Of a stretch of 64,000 nt of DNA, positions 10,442 through 21,007 are shown in pieces. The notes beneath the pieces were generated by a model, which saw only the letters and a program-made list of their open reading frames with translations, did not search any database and was not told where the DNA came from. The DNA lies in contig CBDCQL010000002.1 of NCBI GenBank assembly GCA_965220615.1, positions 62,001 to 126,000 on the forward strand, in the 5' to 3' direction. The position numbers were made by a program, and so were the translations under genes. Numbering within the stretch: position 1 is the first letter of the stretch; each line of letters begins with the position of its first letter. Source of the DNA: JAGWBD01 sp965220615 (GTDB lineage Bacteria > Chloroflexota > Anaerolineae > Aggregatilineales > Phototrophicaceae).

Positions 10442-10911
10442 GGGGCTGCGAATGTAGCGTCGCCGCTGTGGAAGCGCAATTGGGGCCGCGGCCTCTCCGG
10501 GGAGAGGGTTTGAGGTAAGGGCCGCAGCTTTCGACCAGCTTCTGTGCTGTCTTTCGTCTTCTCGTACAGGGAGTTTCGCGTACCATTTCCTGGTGACAGT
10601 GCGCCCTCACCCCCTGGCCCCCTCTCCCGGCAGGAGAGGGGGAACAAGGCTCTCGTTGACAGTTGCAGTGATTCAACGTCGGTCAAAGGTTATGGAAGTC
10701 CCTCTCCCCCGGGGAGAGGGATTTAGGGTGAGGGCGTTGCTTCTGGCGAGCCTTTGTGTAATTTTCCGCCCTCTCGTGCAGGGGGTTGAGGACATCTTTT
10801 CCTGGTGAGGGCAGCAACCCGGCCTGACAGCGGGCAATCAGCCAGGTGAACCTCAGCCTCGATTTTCGGGATACACTTGAGGCAGGCGCAAGCCGGAACA
10901 GGGAGACGGTG
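10442..10911. other. Divergent intergenic region with palindromic repeats
   Basis: This gap lies between a minus-strand permease and a plus-strand Rieske gene, so promoters for both must be here. I cannot place convincing -35/-10 pairs. It holds a small perfect hairpin at 10492-10507 (CCTCTCC, GG, GGAGAGG) and the 131-base composite element at 10604-10734. I see no protein-coding content. Confidence 0.6.
10604..10734. repeat. Composite palindromic element, copy 1
   Basis: The ends are CCCTCACCCC and GGGTGAGGGC, inverted to each other. Inside each end lies a hairpin built from CCCTCTCC and GGAGAGGG, separated by about 55 bases of less conserved sequence. The layout and many bases match the elements at 30154-30278 and 30685-30810, so this is a dispersed, MITE- or REP-like family. 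It lies in a non-coding divergent gap with no nuclease gene beside it. Confidence 0.75.
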
Positions 10912-12654
10912 ATGAAAACGACGATGAACGGGACGGAGAACGGCTGGCAGCGGGTTGCCGCTTACGATGAATTGCAGGGCGCGGGTCAACTGACGGTGCA
11001 GGCGGGCGACCAGACCCTGGCGCTGGTCCTGCATGAAGAACGGGTATTCGCCATTGACAACCGTTGCCCTCACATGGGCTTCCCGCTGGACCGCGGCACC
11101 GTGCGCGACGGCATTCTGACCTGCCACTGGCATCACGCCCGTTTCGATCTGGCCAGCGGCGGCACCTTTGACCTCTGGGCCGACGACGTGCCGGCCTTCC
11201 CGGTCGAAGTGCGGGACGGGGGCGTATGGGTCGACCTGAGGCAGAACGGGGCTCACCATGCGCGGCAATGCGAACGGCTGGGCGTGGGGCTGGAACGCAA
11301 TCTCTCGCTGGTCATCGCCAAGGCGGTGCTGCTCCAGGATGCGCAGGACGACCCGGTCGGGCCTTTCCGCACGGGCCTGACCTTCGGCACAGGGAATCGT
11401 CTGGACGGTTGGGGCCAGGGTCTGACGATCCTGACCTGCATGCAGAACATGTTGCCGCAGCTGGAGGCCGACGAGCGGCCGCGGGCCCTGTATCAGGGCC
11501 TGTCGGCGCTGGCCAACGAGGTAAGTGGCGAGCCGCCGCGCTTCGCCATCCGGCCGCTGCCGGGCGCCGGCCGCGACATCGACACGCTGAAGGGCTGGCT
11601 GCGGCAATTCGTCGAGGTGCGCGACGAGCAGGGCGCGGAACGTTGCGTCATCTCGGCGCTGGAGGCCGGCGCCACGCGCCAGCAAATGGCCGACATGCTC
11701 TACACCGCCGTGACCGACCACCGCTACATCGACGTCGGGCATCCGGCGGACTTCACCAACAAGGCCTTTGAGGCGCTGGACCACGTCGGCGACGAGTACG
11801 CCGCGCCGGTGCTGACCTGCCTCGTGCGCGGCCAGGCGCAGGCGCGACGCATGGAAGAGGACAACGCCTGGCGCTACCCGATTGACCTGGTGGCCCTGCT
11901 TGAGGCGGCCTTCGGGCAATTGCCGCAGTCGCTGGCGGCGGGGCAGGGCAAGACCTGGAAGGGCCGCTCCGCGCTTGCCGCAATGATTCTTGAGGACGAC
12001 CCGGCAGCCACGCTGGAGGCCATGCTGACGGCCCTGCGCGAGGGCGCGTCGATGGTGGAGCTGGCCTCGACCGTCTCCTACGCGGCGGCGCTGCGCATCG
12101 CCCGCTTCCACACCAGCAACGAATTCGGCGACTGGGACACGGCGCTGCACAGCTTCACCTTCGCCAACGCCATCGAACAGGGTCTGCGGCGCGCGCCCTC
12201 GGTCGAACTGTTGCGCGGCGCGCTGGACGCGGCCATGAGCGTCTACCTGGACCGTTTCCTGAACATTCCGGCGGCCCGTCTGCCGCAGCCCAAAGGCGCC
12301 TCTTCAGCGGCGGAGTCGCTGGCGGCCCTGCCGGACCTGCTCAACAACCAGCAGCAGGTCAACGAGGCCGGCGCGCTGGTGGCGGAGTACTTCCATGCGG
12401 GCGGCGAGTCAGGGCCGATGCTGGCCATGCTGGGCCGACTCTTGCTGCGCGAGGACCGCGACTTCCACACCATCCAGATGGTGGAGGCGGCCATGCGGCA
12501 GTACGGCTTGCTGGGGCCGGGCGAGGAAGGCACGCAGGTGCTGGTGGCGGCGGCCCGCTATCTGGCGGCGCATGCGCCAACGGTGCGCGCCCAGGGTCAA
12601 ACCTGGCGCGTGGCGCGGCGTCTGCACCGCGGCGAGAGTCTGTTTGAGGGGTAG
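10912..12654 (+). CDS. Rieske 2Fe-2S protein with large helical C-terminal domain
   Basis: A 581-residue protein. Residues about 13-110 form a Rieske domain with both ligand boxes intact: CPH (Cys52, His54) and CHWH (Cys71, His74), 16 residues apart, as in ferredoxin-type Rieske domains. The remaining 460 or so residues are predicted mostly helical and Ala/Leu-rich, without membrane segments or a mononuclear-iron motif I can recognise, so it does not look like a ring-hydroxylating oxygenase. The ATG at 10912 has GGGAG six bases upstream; an earlier in-frame ATG at 10846 lacks one. It is a single gene, probably cytoplasmic and redox active. Function unknown. Confidence 0.8.
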   Translation: MKTTMNGTENGWQRVAAYDELQGAGQLTVQAGDQTLALVLHEERVFAIDNRCPHMGFPLDRGTVRDGILTCHWHHARFDLASGGTFDLWADDVPAFPVEVRDGGVWVDLRQNGAHHARQCERLGVGLERNLSLVIAKAVLLQDAQDDPVGPFRTGLTFGTGNRLDGWGQGLTILTCMQNMLPQLEADERPRALYQGLSALANEVSGEPPRFAIRPLPGAGRDIDTLKGWLRQFVEVRDEQGAERCVISALEAGATRQQMADMLYTAVTDHRYIDVGHPADFTNKAFEALDHVGDEYAAPVLTCLVRGQAQARRMEEDNAWRYPIDLVALLEAAFGQLPQSLAAGQGKTWKGRSALAAMILEDDPAATLEAMLTALREGASMVELASTVSYAAALRIARFHTSNEFGDWDTALHSFTFANAIEQGLRRAPSVELLRGALDAAMSVYLDRFLNIPAARLPQPKGASSAAESLAALPDLLNNQQQVNEAGALVAEYFHAGGESGPMLAMLGRLLLREDRDFHTIQMVEAAMRQYGLLGPGEEGTQVLVAAARYLAAHAPTVRAQGQTWRVARRLHRGESLFEG

Positions 12655-12705
12655 GGGGCTGCTTCGGATTGCTGACCCGGATGTCCGGGCGCGTCTCGGC
12701 GGCGT

Positions 12706-13800
12706 TTAAGTCGCGGATTTTTCACGGTTGCAATTGCGGCAGAGCATCTGGCAGTTTTCCTCAATGGTCTTGCCGCCTTCGGACCAGGGCCTGATATGGT
12801 CGGCTTCCATGTCGTCCATTTCAAAATGCTCTTTACACCTGGGGCAGATGCCCGCTTGCTTCGCGTATACCTTGTGTTTCATGCCTTCCCTGAAGGCGCG
12901 CAGATTCAGGTGGCTTTCCTCGCGCGTGAGCACGTAAGGATAGATCCCGGCTTTCCTTTCGACTTCATCGTCAAGAATCAGTCGGGCGATTTCATCTTCA
13001 ACTTCCTTCGGGTCAAGCGTGGCATCCCTGTACGCGCGATGGAGACCGCCCCAGTCCTGCCCCTTCATCAGCCTTAACCGGCTTTTGTCCCGTTGCGTGA
13101 AGGTCGCCTCTACCCAGTCAATCACCGAGCGAAAATACTCCCAGAGCGGTTCGGCGCATTGGTCATGCTGATGCAGCCCCATGTAGTCTTCAATCTCGCC
13201 CGCGCTTATCCACTTGATGGCCGTTTCCAGATAGTCCTGCCGAATGGCTGAGCCGCGCAGGTAGTCGCCGCCGACCTCATACGCGACGCAGCCGCGCTTG
13301 CTGAAGTAGCGGCGGGCGTCCGTCACCCAGGGGCCGGCGTAGACGGCGTTGCGGATTTCCTGCTCCACCAGGGTCTCGCCGGCGATGTTGATGGTGCGGT
13401 ACCAGTCCAGTTTCTCGCTGTCCGTGCCGCTGCAGAAGTAAATCATCAGTCTGTAATCGAGAATCTCTTCCCGTTTGTCTTTCTGCCGGTTATGGAAATA
13501 CAGGTCGTCCACCGAATAATCGCCGGCGACGTACTGCGAAATGGAAATGGTGCGCTGCTGCCCGTCAATGATCTCATACGTGCCATCGCCGCGATCCGAC
13601 CAGTACATCACGTTCAGGGGAAAGTCCTGCGCAATAGACTCGATGACCGCGTTGCGCTGCTTCTCCTTGTAGACGAACTCGCGCTGGTAGGGCGGGCGGA
13701 TATCGAGCTTTCCGCCGAAGCCGCGCACGCCGTCGTGGCCGTCGTCTTCATAGCCCTTGACCAACTCGCGCACTGTGATTTCATGGAGTTGGATTTCCAT
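12706..13800 (-). CDS. DUF262 / HNH endonuclease
   Basis: A 364-residue protein with an N-terminal DUF262 (ParB-like, GmrS-type) domain whose hallmark DGQQR is at residues 79-83. A C-terminal HNH zinc-finger nuclease at about 318-362 has paired cysteines CPRC and CRNC, and the core EADHIRPWSEGG supplies the catalytic His335. In GmrSD and related systems DUF262 binds nucleotides and the nuclease cuts modified or foreign DNA. Here it closes an island that also holds an adenine methyltransferase and a HEPN protein. It may be the cutting partner of that methyltransferase (inference). A broken copy of its start lies at 14356-14472. Confidence 0.85.
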   Translation of the reverse strand: MEIQLHEITVRELVKGYEDDGHDGVRGFGGKLDIRPPYQREFVYKEKQRNAVIESIAQDFPLNVMYWSDRGDGTYEIIDGQQRTISISQYVAGDYSVDDLYFHNRQKDKREEILDYRLMIYFCSGTDSEKLDWYRTINIAGETLVEQEIRNAVYAGPWVTDARRYFSKRGCVAYEVGGDYLRGSAIRQDYLETAIKWISAGEIEDYMGLHQHDQCAEPLWEYFRSVIDWVEATFTQRDKSRLRLMKGQDWGGLHRAYRDATLDPKEVEDEIARLILDDEVERKAGIYPYVLTREESHLNLRAFREGMKHKVYAKQAGICPRCKEHFEMDDMEADHIRPWSEGGKTIEENCQMLCRNCNREKSAT

Positions 13801-13897
13801 GGCGAAAACCGATTATGGTGAAAAGAGATGCGGAAGCATTGGACTCATTGCCGGCAAGGAGCCGCCGGCGCGCTGACGTTATCCGCCTTGCCCGGCA

Positions 13898-14275
13898 TTA
13901 GCGCTCGTCCCGCAGGCGGCCCACCTTGTCGTCAACGGCCTGAATCTGTGTCTGAACAGTGTTGAATCGCTCGTTTATGGCGTTAAATCGCTCGTCCAGG
14001 GTGTTGAATCGCTGGCCAATGGTATTGAATCGCTCCGAGTGAGTCGCCTGCGTTCTTTCGACAGCGTTTAGCCTGCTGATGATCTCTTTATGCGCCTCTT
14101 CGGATGCCTGCCGGACTTCTTTTATTTCCCCGGACAGCCGGGCATCCAGGTCCTTGTTTTGATTCGTCAGCTTCGCATCCAGCAAATTGATTTTGCTGTC
14201 CAGCCGCCACCAAAAGCCAAACAAGGCCAGGAAAATCGCAACAGTCTGAACCAGCGCAATGTTGTTTGTATCCAT
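13898..14275 (-). CDS. Membrane-anchored coiled-coil protein
   Basis: A 125-residue protein with one N-terminal membrane segment (about residues 8-23, VQTVAIFLALFGFWW). It is followed by a long heptad coiled coil rich in Arg, Asn, Asp and Gln. Residues about 80-105 are built of near-identical seven-residue units of the type RFNTxxx, encoded by 21-base tandem repeats. The rest would face the cytoplasm or exterior as a rod. It lies inside the defence island, between the intact DUF262 gene and the broken copy, and may belong to an inserted segment. No family assigned. Confidence 0.65.
   Translation of the reverse strand: MDTNNIALVQTVAIFLALFGFWWRLDSKINLLDAKLTNQNKDLDARLSGEIKEVRQASEEAHKEIISRLNAVERTQATHSERFNTIGQRFNTLDERFNAINERFNTVQTQIQAVDDKVGRLRDER
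13962..14034. repeat. 21-base tandem repeat within the coiled-coil gene
   Basis: The core TTGAATCGCT (once TTAAATCGCT) recurs at 13962, 13983, 14004 and 14025, exactly 21 bases apart. The unit codes for one heptad of the coiled coil. Copy number could change by slippage without breaking the frame. Confidence 0.8.
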
Positions 14276-14355
14276 CTTACAGCCGGAGTTCCAGGCTCCA
14301 TCCCCTTGAAGGTATGCTCACGATACCATTAGTGGCAGGGCAAGGTCAATGCAGG

Positions 14356-14472
14356 TCAAATGTTGTTGCCTTCTCTTGATGACAGTGCCTGCATGGCCGC
14401 GCCATTATCGACATGGCCTTCATAGCCCTCGACCAGTTCGCGCACGGTAACTTCATGGAGTTGGATTTTCAT
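14356..14472 (-). pseudogene. Truncated N-terminus of a second DUF262 gene
   Basis: A 38-codon frame begins MKIQLHEVTVRELVEGYE. The intact DUF262 gene at 13800 begins MEIQLHEITVRELVKGYE. The first 54 bases differ at only seven positions, and similarity is then lost before a stop at 14356. Its ATG overlaps the stop of the upstream ApeA-like gene (ATGA), so a DUF262 gene was once translationally coupled there. The most economical reading is that an insertion or recombination separated the ApeA-like gene from its original DUF262 partner, leaving this stub. Confidence 0.75.
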
Positions 14473-15797
14473 GTTTTATTCCCATCAATCTGACGCCATG
14501 ATCGCCAGTGATGGATTTCTTTGTCAATGTCTTCGTGAGAGTATTCCATTTCTTTCAGGAAGATTGTGCGCGCTATCACGACTATGTATGCGTAGACTTC
14601 TGCTAAAGATAACTTGCATTCGCTATTGTTTTTGGGATGTATACGTTTGTTGCGAAAGTTCGCAAGCTGGCGGGCTAATCGGTGTATTTGTTCGGTCGGG
14701 AAATGTTGAGCATAGACGTTACTGCATTGAAAACAATCAGCATTGAAGTTGAGAACTCCTTTCATGATTCCAAACATACCTTTGTTGTTCTTCTTCAATA
14801 GTCTTCCCAGTACATATTTTTCAATATGAGGGAAAGCCTGCAAGATGTTGGTTTCGGTGGGTTGCTCAACCATCTGCAGATAATGGAAAGCCAAATCTTC
14901 AACGAATGCGAAATTCTCGCGCCACCTGGGAAACAAAGTGGCGAACTTCCTCATGTTTTCTTCTCTGCCGAGCAAGAGCGTTTGCAGCATGTCATACTTT
15001 GTCCTTTGCGTCGAGTGAGCAATGTGCCCGTAATTGAGTTCTACACTCAATGAACCAGACCTTGTTTGAGTCGAGTTGATGGTTGTGCTGAAGGTTTCGA
15101 AAAACTCTCTTCGTCCTGTCATTATCGAAAGAAAAGATAGTAACTGCGAATATATTAATGTGTTGACCTCAGCCACTGGCGTTGGATGCTCCAGACTGAT
15201 ATGTATCGAATACCGCGATGTTATGTCTCTGGCTGTGCTTGAAGGTCCTGGCGAGATTGTGATGGTTCCAGTATCAATGTCAATTTCGATGGGTTCTGGC
15301 TGGGTGTACACAATCCTGTCAAGGTCATTGATGCGGTAAGCCCTACCCTCTGGAATGTTGTCCTTCCATACATAATCTACCGCGTGAGCCAGACTGTATT
15401 CGTCCAAACCGGGACAAGTCAAAAAAATGTTCTGAGGAGATTGAACCTGAGCAATCTCCTCATCATCGAGCAGCATACCTATGGCAACACAGTCAGCATA
15501 AACGAATTCTTGTTTATAAATGAAAGCGCCTACATCGAAATGCCCCCGACTATTCTGTGATGTGCAATCCAATAGTGTAATCGCCTTGATTTTCGGAGAA
15601 TCCCAAAACACATCTCCGTAGATTGTAGAGTTGTCGGGAACCAATTGTTTGCCAAACTCATATTCCTTTGGAAATATCTCCAGTGTTGGAACATACCCAC
15701 CGCCATACGTCAATATGCCTGTAAATTTGTCATTCTCGTTTCCCTTAATCCACCACATCCCCTTCAAAATCGTGTTCCTGTCCGTTCTTCTGTTCAT
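14469..15797 (-). CDS. ApeA-like HEPN-domain defence protein
   Basis: A 442-residue protein. The N-terminal part has the pattern of ApeA N-terminal domains (LKGMWWIKG, then FTGILTYGGG and a beta-rich stretch). The C-terminal part is helical and contains RNKRIH at about 382-387, an R-x4-H motif typical of HEPN ribonucleases. In E. coli ApeA acts as an abortive-infection RNase; the same role is inferred here. The ATG at 15797 with GAGGG upstream is preferred to one 42 bases earlier without a site. It overlaps the methyltransferase end by about 50 bases. The gene is AT-rich against its neighbours, which suggests recent transfer. Confidence 0.7.
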   Translation of the reverse strand: MNRRTDRNTILKGMWWIKGNENDKFTGILTYGGGYVPTLEIFPKEYEFGKQLVPDNSTIYGDVFWDSPKIKAITLLDCTSQNSRGHFDVGAFIYKQEFVYADCVAIGMLLDDEEIAQVQSPQNIFLTCPGLDEYSLAHAVDYVWKDNIPEGRAYRINDLDRIVYTQPEPIEIDIDTGTITISPGPSSTARDITSRYSIHISLEHPTPVAEVNTLIYSQLLSFLSIMTGRREFFETFSTTINSTQTRSGSLSVELNYGHIAHSTQRTKYDMLQTLLLGREENMRKFATLFPRWRENFAFVEDLAFHYLQMVEQPTETNILQAFPHIEKYVLGRLLKKNNKGMFGIMKGVLNFNADCFQCSNVYAQHFPTEQIHRLARQLANFRNKRIHPKNNSECKLSLAEVYAYIVVIARTIFLKEMEYSHEDIDKEIHHWRSWRQIDGNKT

Positions 15798-16824
15798 CCT
15801 TTCGCAACCCTCTTCTCCGCCGAATAACGATGCGGACATACTTGGGCTTGCCGTCTATTGCGCCATCCTTGTCTTTAATCAAGCCGTGCGACTTGAAAGG
15901 GACTGAATCAGTCAATCGGATGTCATTCGCGCTGATTATCTCAAACTGATCCGGGCTGTGTTTGTCCAGGAAACTGATCGGCACGCCCATTGCGCCTTCC
16001 CAATCTATGGGAATATCCGCGGTCTTGTCAACATTGATGGCATCATAACTGTCATACTTGGGATACGCTTCGGGCGAGTAGCGTTTGTGCAAGATCAGGT
16101 CTTCGTGTCGCTGGGCGTAGTCCAGGTTGGTGAACCAGACGCTTTGTGACCGACCTTTAACTACTCCATTTACCATCTTATACGCGCTGCCTTGCTTTTT
16201 CGTCGAGCGCAATTGTTGCGCGTATTCTTCGGGGACATCAAACAGCATATCTCTGCTCATGGGGGTATTGCCGATCCACAGCAAGTTTTCTCTCAGTAGG
16301 GGAAATATTTCCTTGTAAGTGATTGCGTTCTTGTTGCCAATGATCAAGAACTGCTTGTCGTATTCCACCAACTGCGCCACATACTCGCGGAAGAGCGAAA
16401 AGGGCGGGTTGGTCACCACAATGTCGGCGTACCTGAGCAGCATGATGCACTCGTCGCTGCGGAAGTCGCCGTCGCCCTTCAGATGGTGGATGCCGATTTC
16501 CTCAATTGAGGGCACGCCGTTCTCGTTCACGGTGCCGTCGTATTCGAGGTAAATCGCCTTCTCCGCGTCGTGCCGGCTGAACATGTCCATCTGCTGGTTC
16601 TTGTAGCAGGTGGTGATGAGTTTCTTAAGGCCGAGACGGGCGAAGTTCAGCGAAAAGTACCTGAAGAAATTGCTGACGCGGGGGTCGTCGCAGTTGCAAT
16701 AGACCACTTTGCCGCGAAAGTGTTCGCTGTAGTGCCGCAGTTCGTTTTCTATATCGGCCAGCTGGGTATAGAACTCGTCCTTCTTCGCCCGGTTGGCGGC
16801 GTGCAGGTTTCGATTGGCTGACAT
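15745..16824 (-). CDS. Adenine-specific DNA methyltransferase, EcoRI family
   Basis: A 359-residue methyltransferase resembling M.EcoRI. The catalytic motif is NPPF at residues 139-142, preceded by ADIVVT. The family-typical segment YCNCDDPRVSNFF is near residue 42, and the DEFYTQL N-terminus is present. It would methylate N6 of adenine in a palindrome; the target is not readable. AGGTG lies eight bases before the ATG. No EcoRI-type endonuclease is adjacent. The nearby DUF262-HNH protein and the HEPN protein are the likely effector side. Composition is less GC-rich than the flanks. Confidence 0.88.
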   Translation of the reverse strand: MSANRNLHAANRAKKDEFYTQLADIENELRHYSEHFRGKVVYCNCDDPRVSNFFRYFSLNFARLGLKKLITTCYKNQQMDMFSRHDAEKAIYLEYDGTVNENGVPSIEEIGIHHLKGDGDFRSDECIMLLRYADIVVTNPPFSLFREYVAQLVEYDKQFLIIGNKNAITYKEIFPLLRENLLWIGNTPMSRDMLFDVPEEYAQQLRSTKKQGSAYKMVNGVVKGRSQSVWFTNLDYAQRHEDLILHKRYSPEAYPKYDSYDAINVDKTADIPIDWEGAMGVPISFLDKHSPDQFEIISANDIRLTDSVPFKSHGLIKDKDGAIDGKPKYVRIVIRRRRGLRKDEQKNGQEHDFEGDVVD

Positions 16825-16857
16825 ACCGGATTCACCTGGGCCAGGCGCAGCAGCGCG

Positions 16858-17538
16858 CTACTTCACGTAATCCAGCACGAGGACGCGGGTGCTGTCGGGC
16901 AGGGAGCCCTGGGTGATGACCGCCTCGTAATCGAGGGCGAAGTCGACCTCCTCCTCCTCGTTGAAGAGCTCGAGAAAGCTGGAAATCCAGTAGATGCCGC
17001 GCGGGCGGTAGCTGAGCGTGCGGAAGTGCATCGGCACCACCAGTTTGGGCTGCGCCTCGCGGATCACGGTCATCAGATCGTCGAGCTCGATGGTGGGGTG
17101 GCCGCCGGTGAGGGCCAGCAGGACGTCGAGATCGCGGAAGAAGTCGATCTGCGCTTCGGTGAGCGGATTGCCGACGTCGCCCATGTGGCCGATGCTGACG
17201 CCGTCGACGTCGAAGCGGTACATGCCGTTCTGGTCGGGGTCGTGGAAGCGATGGTCCAGGGCTTCCATGGCCTCTATGCAATGGAAGGTGATGCCATGCG
17301 AGTCCTGCTCGCCGCCGGCGCGAGCCACGTCCAGCGCGGTGAGCACTTCCGGCTCGCCGGGAACGCGATCGGCGCGGCAGTGGAAGTCATCGTTGTCGGA
17401 GGAGCGGATGACGATGTCAGGCGCTTCCTGCACCGGACAGTAACCGGCGGTTTCCGGGGTGTAGGGGTCGGTCACGATCATCATGCCGTCGTCGGCGGTA
17501 ATCAGGAAGCAGGCCTGTCCGTACCATTTGAGCTTCAT
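16858..17538 (-). CDS. MBL-fold hydrolase-like protein with altered metal motif
   Basis: A 226-residue protein of the UlaG/PF13483-like metallo-beta-lactamase fold. It starts MKLKWYGQACFLITADDG and continues with the TDPY strand end; later features are GHMGDVG and VPMHFRT, positions that give metal ligands in the family. The usual HxHxDH box is replaced by SSDNDDFH, so at least one histidine ligand is missing and activity is uncertain. The ATG at 17538 has GGGAG six bases upstream; the longer upstream frame lacks support. It ends 34 bases before the methyltransferase start and could be co-transcribed with it, but its composition matches the chromosome. Confidence 0.75.
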   Translation of the reverse strand: MKLKWYGQACFLITADDGMMIVTDPYTPETAGYCPVQEAPDIVIRSSDNDDFHCRADRVPGEPEVLTALDVARAGGEQDSHGITFHCIEAMEALDHRFHDPDQNGMYRFDVDGVSIGHMGDVGNPLTEAQIDFFRDLDVLLALTGGHPTIELDDLMTVIREAQPKLVVPMHFRTLSYRPRGIYWISSFLELFNEEEEVDFALDYEAVITQGSLPDSTRVLVLDYVK

Positions 17539-17727
17539 CACGTTCTCCCGCGAAGATCGTCGTCCATCCAGATTGTACAGGCATTTTCGTCCTGCTCCCA
17601 AACCCGTTTTTGAACGAGAGAGAGTCATGCGGGTCGACGCTCGATGCCGTCATGCTCCGGCCGATTGACCCCTCCCGGTTCAGATGCCGTTTTGGAAGTC
17701 CTGCTGCGATGGATGCGAGGCACTTGC

Positions 17728-17736
17728 TGCTATAAT
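17728..17736 (+). promoter_or_regulatory. Extended -10 promoter of the mrp operon
   Basis: The sequence TGCTATAAT is a perfect extended -10 (TGn plus TATAAT). No good -35 is present, which extended -10 promoters tolerate. A start near 17743 would give a leader of about 50 bases before mrpA. Confidence 0.55.
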
Positions 17737-17795
17737 CGCGCCGTGTCCCGTGAAATGTCGCTGATGAAGCCTTCTGCGTTCCCGCCCAGGCCAGG

Positions 17796-20137
<2,342 letters not shown>

Positions 20138-20141
<4 letters not shown>

Positions 20142-20563
20142 CCTCAATCATTCTGGTGGTCGCGACGCGGCTGATTTTTCCGCTCATGCTGATGTTCTCG
20201 CTGTTCCTGCTGTTGCGTGGCCACGATGCGCCGGGCAGCGGTTTCGTCGGCGGGCTGGTGGCCGCGGCGGCATTTGCGCTCTTTGCCTTTGCTACCAGCG
20301 TGACGAGGGCGCGGGACGCGCTGGGCCGCAGCACCTTCCGTCTGATCGGCGTCGGTCTGCTCTTCGCTTTCGTCAGCGGCCTGCCGGGTCTGTTTGCCGG
20401 CAGTCCCTTTCTCCGGGCCCTGTGGACCTCGGCCGAGCTGCCGGTCATCGGCAAGCTCAGCAGCGTGTTGCTCTTTGATACGGGCGTGCTGCTGGTGGTG
20501 GTGGGTGTCACCCTGACCATCGTGTTTGCGATGGCCGAGGCGGACGAGGAAGAGGAGGAATAG
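20138..20563 (+). CDS. mrpB: Na+/H+ antiporter subunit B
   Basis: Small membrane subunit of the Mrp complex, 141 residues with four hydrophobic segments. The signature region LRGHDAPGSGFVGGLVAAAA near residue 27 is typical of the MnhB domain. The C-terminus is acidic (EADEEEEE). It is coupled to mrpA by an ATGA overlap and followed by mrpC after one base. Confidence 0.92.
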
Positions 20564-20564
20564 G

Positions 20565-20927
20565 GTGGAAGTGGCGCTGGCGATCGTGATCGGCGCGCTC
20601 TACGCGGCCGGTCTGTACATGATGCTGCGTCGCAGCATGGTGAAGCTGATCGCCGGCCTGGTGCTGCTGGGTTACGCCAGCAATCTGTTGATTTTCGTGG
20701 TCAGCCGCCTGACGCGCGCCAGGCCGCCGCTGGTGGCGCAGGGCGCGCAGGCCGTCGCCGAGCCCTTCGCCGACCCGGTGCCGCAGGCGCTGATTCTGAC
20801 AGCCATCGTAATCGGTTTCGGCCTGCAGGCCTTCGCGCTGGTGCTGGTCCGGCGCGCCTACCAGGCGGTCAACAACGACGACCTCGACCAGGTGATGGCC
20901 AGCGACCGGCCGGACCTGCATGGGTGA
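20565..20927 (+). CDS. mrpC: Na+/H+ antiporter subunit C
   Basis: NuoK-like subunit, 120 residues with three membrane segments. The GTG at 20565 (VEVALAIVIGALYAAG) is chosen because GAGGA stands five bases away and because earlier in-frame codons give a basic tail inside mrpB. Family features are LIAGLVLLGYASNLLIF and PQALILTAIVIGFGLQAF. It lies one base after the mrpB stop. Confidence 0.9.
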   Translation: MEVALAIVIGALYAAGLYMMLRRSMVKLIAGLVLLGYASNLLIFVVSRLTRARPPLVAQGAQAVAEPFADPVPQALILTAIVIGFGLQAFALVLVRRAYQAVNNDDLDQVMASDRPDLHG

Positions 20928-21007
20928 TGGCCGTGGCGCGCGCCCCTTTTCGCAGAGCGTGAACAGGGGCCAGGGTAGAGGGCAGCGATGCTGAACAGGA
21001 GGACTGA

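Noticed and set aside
10723..12150. A 475-codon minus-strand frame
   Set aside because: It is antisense to the Rieske gene; the product is Arg/His/Gln-rich low-complexity, typical of shadow frames in high-GC DNA.
13962..14034. Regularly spaced repeats that might be a CRISPR array
   Set aside because: The period is 21 bases without spacers, it lies in frame inside a coding sequence, and each unit encodes one heptad; no cas gene is present.
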